From contig NZ_VRTY01000018.1 in assembly GCF_008017455.1 (NCBI RefSeq), positions 1-64,000 of the forward strand: a DNA stretch of 64,000 nucleotides, read 5' to 3'. The notes below the pieces were generated by a model. The model did no database searches and was not told the origin of the DNA. It worked only from the letters and a program-made list of their open reading frames with translations. The first letter of the stretch is position 1, and the number at the start of each line of letters is the position of its first letter. Source of the DNA: Pontibacter qinzhouensis (lineage in GTDB: Bacteria > Bacteroidota > Bacteroidia > Cytophagales > Hymenobacteraceae). Made by a program: the position numbers and the translations under genes. Positions 10,664 to 20,346 of the stretch are shown here, piece after piece.

Positions 10664-10990
10664 TACCCGAAGGTCGGGAAAACCCGGCTATATGCAAAAA
10701 AATGTTACCGCTTATCATGGATTTGAGGGTGTGTACGACAAAGCACAGTTGTCATCCTGCCAAGGATCTTGTGGACGAGAAGCTCCTTCCTGAAACTTTA
10801 AGAAAATCCTGTTAATCCACTAATCCTAATTCAGACAAAAAGCCTTTGGAAGGCCAATTTCATTAGAATAATCGCTCCAGAACCTTTAAAATAATTTAAT
10901 GGCACTTAGTGTAGCACACAACTAAATTATTTGATGATTGAATACTTGACTAACCAATAATTAAAAATGTTATCAATAATTTTCCTGAAA
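10664..10990. other. Divergent intergenic region upstream of susC1 (left half)
   Basis: It contains a copy of repeat R4 (about 10750-10790) and an R1 copy (10841-10872). The promoter of the leftward DUF481-like gene should lie near 10700, but none is clearly matched. The plus frames here that run back into the leftward gene are shadows. Confidence 0.5.
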
Positions 10991-10991
10991 A

Positions 10992-11040
10992 TTGGTGTTG
11001 ATTAAAAATTATTATATATTTGTCTACTATTTCTATAGAC
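10992..11040 (+). promoter_or_regulatory. susC1 promoter with shared operator-like motif
   Basis: TTG (10992-10994), a 20-nt spacer and TATATTTG (11015-11022) form a Bacteroidota promoter. It is continued by GTCTACTATTTCTATAGAC (11022-11040), whose ends GTCTA/TAGAC are inverted. Nearly the same string follows the -7 box of three other promoters in this window (27004-27022, 32606-32624, and minus 52243-52261). It lies over the expected transcription start, as a repressor site would. The leader to the susC1 ATG is about 430 nt. Confidence 0.7.
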
Positions 11041-11379
11041 TATAAAATAAAAATTAGTGCTACCGTTATAAGCTACCAGAAAAAATAAAGCCAATGAAAA
11101 ATATATACTCAATCAGATCACATGAAGGTTTGTCAACTTTCGAATCAAACGACATAGTTTTAATGCAGAACCGCATCTGCTGTTGTTGCTGATTTCTATT
11201 TCTCTTCTTAACAAGTTTCAGAATAAATTTACCCAGATTTTCGCTGATACTGTCTGGTACACAGTCGCAATGTAAAATCCTGGTTCTCCTTCTGGATTTT
11301 TTTCCAGCGATAAAGAACATGTTTAACACAGTGTGTATGCCTGCAGCAAAGGTGTACAGGTGCTGTATTGACTAAAAAA

Positions 11380-11427
11380 GCTTTCCCGGTTTTTAGTGCC
11401 TCTGGTACAGGCACCGGCCGGGAAAGC
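11380..11427 (+). promoter_or_regulatory. Leader hairpin of susC1 (shared with susC2)
   Basis: GCTTTCCCGG (11380-11389) pairs with CCGGGAAAGC (11418-11427). Inside, GTGCCT pairs with AGGCAC around the loop CTGGTAC. The susC2 leader (33261-33307) keeps the outer stem, the inner GCCT/AGGC stem and the loop CTGGAAC, while the connecting sequences differ. It is placed 34 bp before the ATG in both genes. There is no U-tract after it on the plus strand, but the A-run before it would make it a terminator for antisense transcripts. Candidate translational control element. Confidence 0.55.
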
Positions 11428-11461
11428 AGGTAATAAATACTAACACACAAATTTAGCAATT

Positions 11462-14400
11462 ATGAAAAATTTACTACTACAAAGTAGTAAGGTTTTGCTG
11501 TTGTTGGCAGCCGCCAATGTAGCAGGCCCGGCAGCAGCAAACGCCACTTTACATACACCGACTTCTCTTTCTGCAACTATACACCTTCAAGCTAAACTGC
11601 AACCACTGCAAAACCCTATCACAGGCAAGGTGACTTCTGCTAAAGGAGAGCCGCTGCCAGGTGTAACAGTAGTGCTGAAAGGAAGCAGTACAGGTACTAT
11701 TACTGATCTCGATGGCAACTTTAGCCTGCCATTAAACCAAAACAACGGCACCCTTGTCTTCTCTTATGTTGGCTATCAGACAAAGGAACTGGCCTATACC
11801 GGGCAGCAGCGCCTGCGGGTAAGCCTGTCAGAAGATGCCAGGGCCTTGAGTGAGGTGGTAGTAGTGGGCTATGGAATGCAGGAGCGTAAAAACCTGATTG
11901 GCTCCATCGCCAAAGTAGATCCATCAGAGACAAAAGGAATAGCCGTAGGTAGCCTCGATGCGCAGTTGCAGGGCAAGGTGGCAGGCGTGCAGATTTCCTC
12001 TCCGACGGGTGTGCCGGGAGAGGCCTCTAACATTCGTGTGCGCGGCGCTACCTCCATCAACGCCAGTAACGATCCGCTTTATGTAATAGACGGGGTGTTC
12101 ATCAACGGTAACAGCCTCCAAACCTTAAATACTGGCGGCAAGGCTACTTCTCCTATAGCAGACATTAATCCTTCCGATATTGAAAGTATTGAGGTACTAA
12201 AAGATGCTACCGCAACAGCCCTTTATGGGGCAAGGGGAGCAAATGGTGTGGTAATCGTAACAACCAGGCGTGGAAATTACAATCAGAAACCAAAAATATC
12301 CTTCAATACCTCTCATGGCTGGGCGAAAGCGGTAAAGCTGTGGGACCTGACCACAGGTCCGGAACATGCCGAACTGGTAAATGAGCATTGGGTCAATACC
12401 GGCCTGGATAATCCTGCGCTGAACAGGACAGAAGCAAACAGGCCTTACCGCCCGGTAGCGGAAGGCGGCAGGGGGCTGCCGGAAGAGCAGCAGACTTACG
12501 ACAGGTTAAGCGAGGTATTCCGGACGGCCGCTATCCAGAACTATGACTTATCCCTGAGTGGGGGCACCAGCACTACTAAATACTATATCAGCGGGGGCTA
12601 CACGAACCAGGAATCCATTTTAAAGCCAATCGGGTTTGAACGGGCCAGTTTTAAAGTAAACCTCGACCAGAACGTTAGCGATAAGGTAAAAGTAGGAACC
12701 AGCAACTCCTTCTCCAGGACCGTGCGCAACCAGGGCAGGGCAGGAGACGGTCCGCGCGGCGGGCTGCTGCAGGCGGCCCTGCACTCGCCTACGGTTTTGT
12801 CGCCATACAATGCGAGCGGTGAACTTGTTGGCCGGGCCGGTTTCGATAACGTAACGCTGCTGCTGGAGAACTACGATGTAAACACCACCAGCTTGCGCTA
12901 CATTGGCAACCTGTATGCGGAGGCGGAACTGCTGCCAAACCTGAAATTTAAAACAAGCTTCGGCGTAGATTATAATAATTACGACGAGTCGGAGTACTGG
13001 AACACCTTCTTAATTGAAGGAAGTCAGGGAGGTCTGGCCACCTCCAGCCTCACCCAATATTCCAGCCTGCTAAACGAGCAGACGCTGTTTTATAAGAAGA
13101 CGCTGAGCGAGAAACATACACTAGGCGTACTGGTGGGAAATACCCTGCAGAAAGACGTGCTTTCCCGCACCTACGCCGAGGGCAGGGGCTTTGCTAACAA
13201 TGAGTTCAAAATCATTTCCTCAGCTGCCACAACGCTCGGCTCCCAAAGCTGGTCTGCCAATACGCTGGCTTCCTTCTTCTCCAGAATAGACTATAACTAT
13301 GGCGGCAAGTACTTGCTCGATATTAGCTTCCGGGCAGATGGTTCCTCCCGCTTTGGGGCAAACAATAAGTGGGGCTATTTTCCGGCGGTTGGCGCTGCCT
13401 GGCGTGTAAAAGAAGAGAACTTCCTGCGGGATGTGGAGGCGCTGAGCGACCTGAAGCTAAAAACCAGCTACGGTATTACCGGCAACCAGGGTGGCATCAG
13501 CAACTTTGCGGCCCAAGGCCTCTGGACAGGCGGTACTCCCTATCAGGATAATCCGGGTACAGCGCCACAGCAACTGGGCAATCCCGACCTGAAGTGGGAG
13601 GAGACCCGGCAGTTTAACCTGGGCTTAGAAGCTGGCTTTATCAACAACAGGCTGGCCCTGGAGGCAAATGTGTACCATAAATACACCACCAACGGGCTGC
13701 TCCAGATACCGCTCCCTGCCACCACCGGCTTCAGCTCTTACTGGAGCAATGCCGCTGAGATCAGCAACAAAGGCTTTGAGCTGGGCATCAACTCCGTTAA
13801 CGTCAACACAAACGACTTTACCTGGTCTACCAGTTTTAACATTGCCCGCAACATCAACAAGATTGAGAAGCTGGAAAACCCCTTGCGCTATGGCAGCCGC
13901 GACCTTATTCTGCAGCAGGAAGGGCACCCGCTGTACTCGTTCTGGGTCTATAACCAACTCTACGTAGACCCACAGACAGGCGATGCCGTGTACGAAGATG
14001 TGAACCAGGACGGCCGGATTACAACAGAAGACCGGCTGATTGTGGGCGATATCTGGCCCAAATATTTTGGTGGTCTTACCAACAACTTCACCTATAAAGG
14101 CTTCGACCTCTCGGCATTTCTGGCTTTCCAGTTTGGCAACAAAGTATATAACCATAATGCTTTCTTTGGCGAGGCAGGCGGGGCCCGCGATGAGGCCCGC
14201 GTTATTTTTGCCAACAACCTGAACAGGTGGCAGCAGCCAGGCGACATAACCGATGTGCCCCGCATAGATGGCATTAATATCAACAACTATCGCGATGGGG
14301 GTAGCCGCTGGCTGGAAGACGGTTCCTTTGTGCGTCTGCGCTCTCTGAACCTGGGCTACACCCTGCCGAAGAACCTGACAGAGAAACTGCACCTAGAAAC

Positions 14401-14563
14401 GCTGCGACTTTACTTCTCCGGCACCAACCTGTTCCTGCTTACACAATACACCGGGGCAGATCCCGAATCAAGCGCCAGCTCATCGCCCAATGCACAAGGC
14501 ATCGACTTAGGAACGCCGCCACAGCCACGTACCCTGCAGTTCGGCCTGAACCTGACTCTTTAA
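11462..14563 (+). CDS. SusC-like TonB-dependent outer-membrane transporter (cassette 1)
   Basis: 1033 aa outer-membrane porin of the SusC/RagA family, which imports ligands captured by a SusD lipoprotein using TonB energy. Signal peptide 1-26. A carboxypeptidase-D regulatory-like domain (about 50-125, ITGKVTSAKGEPLPGVTVVL) precedes the TonB box region. The plug (about 140-260) carries DAQLQGKVAGVQI, RVRGATSINASNDPLYVIDG and IESIEVLKDATATALYG. The C-terminal barrel ends with the typical TPPQPRTLQFGLNLTL. It is first gene of a susC-susD-doxX-doxX operon, 55 bp before susD1. Downstream Sox-like genes suggest a sulfur-containing ligand rather than a glycan, which is inference. Confidence 0.93.
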   Translation: MKNLLLQSSKVLLLLAAANVAGPAAANATLHTPTSLSATIHLQAKLQPLQNPITGKVTSAKGEPLPGVTVVLKGSSTGTITDLDGNFSLPLNQNNGTLVFSYVGYQTKELAYTGQQRLRVSLSEDARALSEVVVVGYGMQERKNLIGSIAKVDPSETKGIAVGSLDAQLQGKVAGVQISSPTGVPGEASNIRVRGATSINASNDPLYVIDGVFINGNSLQTLNTGGKATSPIADINPSDIESIEVLKDATATALYGARGANGVVIVTTRRGNYNQKPKISFNTSHGWAKAVKLWDLTTGPEHAELVNEHWVNTGLDNPALNRTEANRPYRPVAEGGRGLPEEQQTYDRLSEVFRTAAIQNYDLSLSGGTSTTKYYISGGYTNQESILKPIGFERASFKVNLDQNVSDKVKVGTSNSFSRTVRNQGRAGDGPRGGLLQAALHSPTVLSPYNASGELVGRAGFDNVTLLLENYDVNTTSLRYIGNLYAEAELLPNLKFKTSFGVDYNNYDESEYWNTFLIEGSQGGLATSSLTQYSSLLNEQTLFYKKTLSEKHTLGVLVGNTLQKDVLSRTYAEGRGFANNEFKIISSAATTLGSQSWSANTLASFFSRIDYNYGGKYLLDISFRADGSSRFGANNKWGYFPAVGAAWRVKEENFLRDVEALSDLKLKTSYGITGNQGGISNFAAQGLWTGGTPYQDNPGTAPQQLGNPDLKWEETRQFNLGLEAGFINNRLALEANVYHKYTTNGLLQIPLPATTGFSSYWSNAAEISNKGFELGINSVNVNTNDFTWSTSFNIARNINKIEKLENPLRYGSRDLILQQEGHPLYSFWVYNQLYVDPQTGDAVYEDVNQDGRITTEDRLIVGDIWPKYFGGLTNNFTYKGFDLSAFLAFQFGNKVYNHNAFFGEAGGARDEARVIFANNLNRWQQPGDITDVPRIDGININNYRDGGSRWLEDGSFVRLRSLNLGYTLPKNLTEKLHLETLRLYFSGTNLFLLTQYTGADPESSASSSPNAQGIDLGTPPQPRTLQFGLNLTL

Positions 14564-14618
14564 TTGGGCTTTTCAGCCAAAAAGGTAAACAGTTTTTACA
14601 TTTTTAATTCTTGATTTC

Positions 14619-15980
14619 ATGAAAAGTATATATGCGTATCAGCCTCTAAAAAAACAATTCCTGGTCGTGCTCCTGCTTCTTGGTTTCAGCTCCTGCGAGG
14701 AGTTCCTGAATGTAAAGCCAGCTGAGTCGGTGTCGGATGAGGTGACCATTGTAAACAAGCTTTCGGCTGAAACAGCGGTTAGGGGCGTATACAGTGCCTT
14801 GGCCAGCGGTAGTTACTATGGCACATCCTTCCAGTCGATCGGCTACCTCTCCGGCGACAATGTGCAATGGACGGGCTCGCAGTCGCAGGTGCAGGAATTT
14901 ATCAACCACCAGGTAAACGCAGAGAACTCCACCATCGGCAGTGCCTGGGTGGCTATCTACCGTACCATAAACCGGGCAAACAATGTTATCAGCAAAGTGC
15001 CTGCTGTTGCCGATCCAACCTTTACGCAGGAGCAGAAGAACCAGCTGGTTGGGGAAGCCTATTTTATCAGGGCATTAGCCTACTTCGACCTGGCCCGCAC
15101 TTTTGGCGGTGTCCCGATCATTACAGCACCTACTATTTCTCCAACAGATAACCGGGGTATAGCCCGCGCCTCCGTGGACGAGACGTACGCCCAGGTTCTG
15201 AGCGATCTGGAGGCGGCAGAACCTTTGCTGTCGCTCACAACCGACAGGTACCGGGCTACCCGCAAAACAGTATGGGCCCTGAAGGCGCGCTATTACCTGT
15301 ACCGCCAGAATTGGGAGCAGGCAGAGGAGTTTGCTTCCAAACTGATCAGTGATTCAGATTTCAGGTTATTGAAGCCATACAGCGCTTTTTTCGCGGGTAA
15401 TGTGCGGGGAACGCAGGAGTCGGTATTTGAGGTGTTTTACAATGGTACCACCGAGGTGAACGGCCATCGCAACCAATGGCAGCCACAGGCGAACGGCGGC
15501 ACGCGGCAATGGGCACCCAGCGATGCCGTTATCGCCCTACTAAACAACCCGGAGATAGGTGGTAACCGGAATGTGCTGGTGGCCCAGGACAACCAGAACC
15601 GCTGGTACGGCACCCTCTACTACCGCACACCGGGATCCGACCCCTCTTATATTTTCAGGATAGCCGAACTGTACCTGATACGGGCGGAGGCCCGGGCACA
15701 GCGCGATAACCTGGCAGGCGCAAAAGCAGACCTGGATGCGGTGCGCGACAGGGCCGGGCTGGCAGGCGCAGCCGCTGCAAGCAAAGCAGACCTGCTGCTG
15801 GCGATAGAGGATGAGCGGCGGGTAGAATTCGCGCAGGAGCCGCATCGGTGGTTCGACCTGGTGCGTACCGGCCGCGCTCCTGCCGTGCTCAACATAAGCG
15901 ACGAAAACCGCCTGGTGTTGCCCATTCCTATAGACCAACTGCTGGCCGACAAGGCGCTGCAACAGAACCTGGGTTACTAA
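14619..15980 (+). CDS. SusD/RagB-family nutrient-binding lipoprotein (cassette 1)
   Basis: 453 aa surface lipoprotein partner of SusC1. Lipobox ...LGFSSC with the lipidated Cys26. The SusD N-terminal region EEFLNVKPAESVSD is followed by TPR-like helices (EAYFIRALAYFDLARTFGGVPI). The C-terminal signature is present as RIAELYLIRAEARAQ, ERRVEFAQEPHRWFDLVRTG and the closing LPIPIDQL...QNLGY. The start at 14619 gives a slightly long n-region. Ligand specificity cannot be read from the sequence. Confidence 0.93.
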   Translation: MKSIYAYQPLKKQFLVVLLLLGFSSCEEFLNVKPAESVSDEVTIVNKLSAETAVRGVYSALASGSYYGTSFQSIGYLSGDNVQWTGSQSQVQEFINHQVNAENSTIGSAWVAIYRTINRANNVISKVPAVADPTFTQEQKNQLVGEAYFIRALAYFDLARTFGGVPIITAPTISPTDNRGIARASVDETYAQVLSDLEAAEPLLSLTTDRYRATRKTVWALKARYYLYRQNWEQAEEFASKLISDSDFRLLKPYSAFFAGNVRGTQESVFEVFYNGTTEVNGHRNQWQPQANGGTRQWAPSDAVIALLNNPEIGGNRNVLVAQDNQNRWYGTLYYRTPGSDPSYIFRIAELYLIRAEARAQRDNLAGAKADLDAVRDRAGLAGAAAASKADLLLAIEDERRVEFAQEPHRWFDLVRTGRAPAVLNISDENRLVLPIPIDQLLADKALQQNLGY

Positions 15981-16026
15981 GAGGCTGCCTTGCCGCGGCA
16001 ATTTTAAAACTTAAAAAAACAAAAAC

Positions 16027-17451
16027 ATGGCTACAGTCGAAACACCGCATACGTCACACAAGCGAGAGGTCGCTGAAACTGCGCCAGACCTGCAAGGCAG
16101 GCAGTCCGGAACAGGCTGGAGTGAAACAGAAAAGATAGCATTCCGTTTTTTCGCCATCTACTTTTTCCTGCAGGCTGTGCCGCTGGACTGGAAGTATTTC
16201 CAAAAGTTGCTGTCTGTGAACTGGCTCGACCTGCACTTTCGCGATATCTTCTACATCAGCCGCTATACTCCCCGTTTCTTCTCTGGAGAGGCCGCAGGCT
16301 GGGGCATCGGCACCTTTACCGATTGGGCTGGCATTGCTGTGGTGGCTGCTATCGGAGCCGCGTTCTGGACCTATCGCGATCGCGATAGCCAGGGTTATAA
16401 GAGATTGTACTACAGCCTGCGGGTGCTGCTACGCTACCGGCTGGCGGCCGCCTTGCTGGCTTATGGCTTCATCAAGTTTTTCCCGATGCAGATGCCGTAT
16501 CCTTCGCTCAGCAACCTGAACACGAACTACGGCGATCTCACCGCCTGGAAAATTTTTGCCATGAGTGCGGGTATTGTGCCGGGTTACCAGTCGTTTCTGG
16601 GGCTGGTAGAGATACTGGGGGCACTTTTCCTGCTTCACCGCAAGACCACCATTATCGGGCTGCTCATTATCCTGCCTTTTCATGGCAACGTGTTTATGTC
16701 GAACCTGGCCTATGAGGGGGGGGAGCACGTGTATAGCTTGTACCTGATCAGTATCGCCTTATTCCTGCTGGCGTATGATGTGCCGCGGCTGTACGATTTG
16801 CTCGTGCTGCAGCGCCCGGCCAAACCAAGTAGCTTAAAGCCGGTATTTACGGCAGGTTACCTCAAAACGAGCCGGCTGCTGTTGAAAACCGCTTTTATTT
16901 TCTTCTTTGTGTTTGTGTACGGGTACAAGACCTATGCCAGCTACCGCACCGGCCCTTATCATTACCCTGCCACGCCCGGTTTGGCCAATGCTGCCGGCCT
17001 GTACAATGTAAGCGAGTTCCGCCTGAACGGGCAGCCGATTCCATACTCCAAAACTGACCCACAGCGCTGGCAGGATGTGGTGTTTGAGGAGTGGAGTACA
17101 CTGAGCATAAAATCGAACCGCCCGGTGCAACTGGAAACGGCAGATACAGAAGAAATAGCTGGCGAGCAGGAAGCCCGACCTTACGAAGAAGCGGGTGCCG
17201 CCGGCCGGCATTATTACCAATACACTGTCGATACGGCACAAAAGGTACTGGTGCTGGAAAACAAGAACAGGCATCACCAGGGAGAGAAGTTTACCTTAAA
17301 ATACACCCGCCCCGCCGCCACCCGCATTATCCTGTCTGGCGTGAACGAGCAGCAGGATTCTGTTTACGTGGTGCTGGACAAACTGGATAAGAAATATTTG
17401 CTTGAGGAGGTAGACAAACGCGGCGGCAGAAGAGGAGAATTTAAACTCTGA
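16027..17451 (+). CDS. Large DoxX-like membrane protein, cassette 1, first copy
   Basis: 474 aa membrane protein with a DoxX/DoxD-like core. DoxD is the membrane part of archaeal thiosulfate:quinone oxidoreductase, and DoxX-family proteins are small quinone-linked membrane proteins. About seven hydrophobic segments lie between residues 38 and 300. The DoxX-like core reads RYRLAAALLAYGFIKFFPMQ, then GYQSFLGLVEILGALFLL. A soluble C-terminal part (about 310-474) carries SEFRLNGQPIPYS, RWQDVVFEEWSTLSIK and DSVYVVLDK, which are shared by all four paralogues of this window. I do not recognise that C-terminal domain. 46 bp after susD1, same operon. Confidence 0.75.
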   Translation: MATVETPHTSHKREVAETAPDLQGRQSGTGWSETEKIAFRFFAIYFFLQAVPLDWKYFQKLLSVNWLDLHFRDIFYISRYTPRFFSGEAAGWGIGTFTDWAGIAVVAAIGAAFWTYRDRDSQGYKRLYYSLRVLLRYRLAAALLAYGFIKFFPMQMPYPSLSNLNTNYGDLTAWKIFAMSAGIVPGYQSFLGLVEILGALFLLHRKTTIIGLLIILPFHGNVFMSNLAYEGGEHVYSLYLISIALFLLAYDVPRLYDLLVLQRPAKPSSLKPVFTAGYLKTSRLLLKTAFIFFFVFVYGYKTYASYRTGPYHYPATPGLANAAGLYNVSEFRLNGQPIPYSKTDPQRWQDVVFEEWSTLSIKSNRPVQLETADTEEIAGEQEARPYEEAGAAGRHYYQYTVDTAQKVLVLENKNRHHQGEKFTLKYTRPAATRIILSGVNEQQDSVYVVLDKLDKKYLLEEVDKRGGRRGEFKL

Positions 17452-17479
17452 GGCGCAACAGGCACATAAGCGGTAAACC

Positions 17480-17510
17480 AAATTATTTGCATGAAAATAG
17501 CCTTCCAGAG
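17480..17510 (+). repeat. Hairpin repeat R1
   Basis: AAATTATTTGCATGAAAATA followed by GCCTTCCAGAGC, inserted in the 151-bp gap between the two DoxX-like genes of cassette 1. Cassette 2 has no repeat at this place and only a 37-bp gap. Confidence 0.65.
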
Positions 17511-17602
17511 CAGTCAACATGTTTGACGAATTGCCTGCTGCACAGACTAACGTTGGAGAGCCGGCAGAATACCAAATAATTATCGGAACATAAATTATTT
17601 AC

Positions 17603-19270
17603 ATGATGTCTAAAACAGAAAATTCACCAGTTCTGGCAGTACCAAAGCCTCACCTGGCGGTAGAGCCGGTGCCGAAGGAGGCAACAGCTGCGACCGGACC
17701 GCAGGTACCAGCCTGGCAAGCGTACGAAAAGTTAATTTTCAGGATAACGTTTATCTTCTTCGTTAGCCTTTGCATTCCCAATAGTGCCAGTTGGTACAAG
17801 CACATGGTGTCGATTGATTGGGCCAGCCTGCACTACCGCGACTTGTACGACATTGCCCGCTTCGGCTCCGGTATCGACTTTTTCGGGAACACGCTGTTCG
17901 GCAGCAGGCTCAACGGATATGCCAACTGGATTATCACGTTTCTTGTCGCCCTTGCCGGTGGCTTCATCTGGACGGTAATAGACAAAATCAGGAAGCCTTC
18001 GCCTTCAGATTATAACCTGCTCTACTACTGGCTGCGTACCATCGTGCGGTATCGGGCAGGAATCGGTATCATCGGGTTTGGTTTTACCAAAGTGCTGCCT
18101 GTGCAGATGCCTTTCCCTTCGCTAGGACTGCTGGAAACCAGTTTCGGTGATTTAACGGCGCAGAAAATATACTGGCTCTCCATCGGTATTGTGCCCTGGT
18201 ACCAGATTTTTGCAGGCGTGGTAGAGGTAACGGCAGGTACGCTGTTGCTTTTCCGCCGCACTACCACCATTGGAGCTATATTGCTTTTCGGTGCGCTGGG
18301 CGATATTGTGTATGTGAACTTTGCCTACGATGGCGGAGTACATGTGTACAGCTCCTATTTCGTGCTGCTGTCAGCTTTCCTGCTGGCACAGGACGTGCCG
18401 CGGCTGTACCGTCTCTTTATTCAGGAGCGCCTTACCGTGCCCGTTAATTTTTATCCTTCCTTCTCCAAAAAATGGCAGCAGTATGCCCGGGTGGGTATAA
18501 AGGCGGGTTTGCTGTTTGTTTTTCTGGGGCTGTTCTTTTATTACCAGCTCATCAATTTCCTGTACGACCCTTACAAACAGCCTTCTACAGCTGGCGTAAA
18601 AGAGTTGCGGGGCACCTTTGCCGTGTCTGAGTTTCGCCTCAATAACCAGCTCATCCCTTACTCGCCACTGGACACGGTGCGTTGGCAGAGCGCCACGTTC
18701 GAGAACTGGACCACGCTTACCTTTAAGGTGAACCGCCCGGTGCCGCTCGATCTGTCGAATGGCGGAGGCTCCCCGATGCGTGACATCAACCGGACCTTTG
18801 AGGTATCTGGTGTTGGCGGAGGGCAGCGGGTATTCCACTACTATGCCGACACTATTGAGAATGTGCTGTACCTGCAGGATAAATACTTTCCGTTTCAGGG
18901 TCGCCGCAACAGGGTGGCCAACGTGCGCAGCGACGGAGGCCAGAATAACCTCAGCACCGATAAAAACCAGCAGGCCGGTTTAGCCCTGAACGCAGCCGAT
19001 TGGATACCAGCCACGGCTTGTGCTAACATTGGCGACGAAAATAAGGTGATCCACCCGCTTGCCGCCTCCACCAGACGTGACCGGGAATTTGCCGAAGCCC
19101 AGAGAAACGAGGAACGCAACCGGATGGTGTTGCACTACAAGACAACAGATGGCAACAGAGTTATTCTAACGGGTATCAACGAAAACAGCGATTCCCTATA
19201 TGTAGTGCTCGATAAGGTAAACAGGAAATACGCGCTTTCAAAAAGTACGCTGCAGGCCGGAAAATATTGA
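17603..19270 (+). CDS. Large DoxX-like membrane protein, cassette 1, second copy
   Basis: 555 aa, the longest of the four paralogues. The same membrane core is present (RYRAGIGIIGFGFTKVLPVQ, then WYQIFAGVVEVTAGTLLLFRR) with about seven hydrophobic segments. The C-terminal domain keeps SEFRLNNQLIPYS, RWQSATFENWTTL and DSLYVVLDK. It is split by an extra stretch of roughly 70 polar residues (about 430-505) after LYLQDKYFPFQG, absent from the first copies. ATG-ATG start, and either Met is possible. A GC-rich hairpin 30 bp after the stop suggests the operon ends here. Confidence 0.75.
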   Translation: MMSKTENSPVLAVPKPHLAVEPVPKEATAATGPQVPAWQAYEKLIFRITFIFFVSLCIPNSASWYKHMVSIDWASLHYRDLYDIARFGSGIDFFGNTLFGSRLNGYANWIITFLVALAGGFIWTVIDKIRKPSPSDYNLLYYWLRTIVRYRAGIGIIGFGFTKVLPVQMPFPSLGLLETSFGDLTAQKIYWLSIGIVPWYQIFAGVVEVTAGTLLLFRRTTTIGAILLFGALGDIVYVNFAYDGGVHVYSSYFVLLSAFLLAQDVPRLYRLFIQERLTVPVNFYPSFSKKWQQYARVGIKAGLLFVFLGLFFYYQLINFLYDPYKQPSTAGVKELRGTFAVSEFRLNNQLIPYSPLDTVRWQSATFENWTTLTFKVNRPVPLDLSNGGGSPMRDINRTFEVSGVGGGQRVFHYYADTIENVLYLQDKYFPFQGRRNRVANVRSDGGQNNLSTDKNQQAGLALNAADWIPATACANIGDENKVIHPLAASTRRDREFAEAQRNEERNRMVLHYKTTDGNRVILTGINENSDSLYVVLDKVNRKYALSKSTLQAGKY

Positions 19271-19299
19271 TTGGTGAGATAGTCAATGTTAGAAAGGGG

Positions 19300-19331
19300 A
19301 TTACGCCGGCGCTCTGCACCGGCGTAATTTA
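19300..19331 (+). terminator. Probable terminator after cassette 1
   Basis: Perfect 10-bp stem ATTACGCCGG (19300-19309) / CCGGCGTAAT (19319-19328), then TTTAA. The U-tract is short, so readthrough into the cytochrome gene is possible. Confidence 0.6.
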
Positions 19332-19587
19332 ACGTAAAATAAATAGGGAAAAACCTTTAGAAAATGATGGGCTACTTTTCTCTTTGTTTAAGACAATCGG
19401 AATTTCTGTCTTTTTACTGGTAGTTTTTTCTTAAGTAAAGCTGTTAACATAAATTCAGCAGCTCCTAAATGAAAACTGATAATAAATGCTTCTATAAGGA
19501 CCATTAAAGCACCTTTTCAACATTTCTAATTTTGAATTTCTGATTTTTAATTTGGCGAAGCTCCTAAAGCAGCTCTTTTAAACTATA
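19332..19587. other. Gap between DoxX-like gene and cytochrome gene
   Basis: AT-rich, no gene. 19521-19560 carries the AT-rich half of repeat R3 (ATTTCTAATTTTGAATTTC, then TTTTTAATTTGGCGAAG). A promoter for the cytochrome-soxC genes is expected here but was not identified. Confidence 0.45.
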
Positions 19588-20226
19588 ATGTTATCAGTAC
19601 CAAACTTTTTAAAGCGCGTGAGAGGATCCGGGAATAGAAGCTTACTGCTCTTGATGCCCCTCTTGCTGCTTTTTGCCTGCAGGAGCAGAGATGCGGCTAT
19701 AGAAGAGCTTCAGAACAGCCGTGATGCGGCAGCCATAGCCGAAACAGAAGACTGGCCGGCCACTTTTGGTTTCGGCAAAGCAGCCACAGCAAGCCAAATC
19801 GCCTTACTCGACACGGATGTGCGTCCAGACGGGCGGGGGCTGCCTGTCGGAAGTGGTGACGTAGTGACAGGCAGGAAACTTTATGCAGCCAAATGTGCTG
19901 CCTGCCATGGCGCCACCGGCACCGAAGGTCCTTTCGACAAACTGGTTACAGCAGCCGGTGCAAGAGGCAACAATGGTAAAACGATTGGCACATACTGGCC
20001 CTATGCCACCACGCTCTACGACTATATTAACAGGGCGATGCCCTTTAATGCTCCCGGCTCTCTTACACCTGATGAAGTGTATAGCTTAACCGCCTACCTG
20101 CTACATGCCAACAATATATTGCCAGCAGATGCCGTGATGACAGCACAAAGCTTACCGCAGGTGCAAATGCCGGCAAAAGAACGCTTCATAACAGACGACA
20201 GAAAAGGCGGAGCAGAGGTACGTTAA
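19588..20226 (+). CDS. Lipoprotein c-type cytochrome, SoxD-like
   Basis: 212 aa monohaem cytochrome c. A hydrophobic N-terminus ends in LLLFAC (lipobox, Cys31), so it is probably membrane-anchored. The haem motif is CAACH (Cys103, Cys106, His107). The likely axial Met is in NRAMPFNAPGSLTPDEVYSL, and the tail contains SLPQVQMPAKERF. This stretch matches the cytochrome part of SoxD, the partner of sulfane dehydrogenase SoxC. Classical SoxD has two haems; only one is present here. The SoxC-like gene follows by 120 bp, so the pair probably passes electrons from the Mo centre to the respiratory chain. Confidence 0.85.
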   Translation: MLSVPNFLKRVRGSGNRSLLLLMPLLLLFACRSRDAAIEELQNSRDAAAIAETEDWPATFGFGKAATASQIALLDTDVRPDGRGLPVGSGDVVTGRKLYAAKCAACHGATGTEGPFDKLVTAAGARGNNGKTIGTYWPYATTLYDYINRAMPFNAPGSLTPDEVYSLTAYLLHANNILPADAVMTAQSLPQVQMPAKERFITDDRKGGAEVR

Positions 20227-20346
20227 AGTTCAGTAAGTTGATGAAGGAGGTAGCAGTAGCTTTAGATTTTTGAAGCCGAATAGAAAAGCAGTAAATGAAA
20301 TTTGCAGCGCCTCAAGCAGCTGCGATTAATATAAAACACAAAGTAC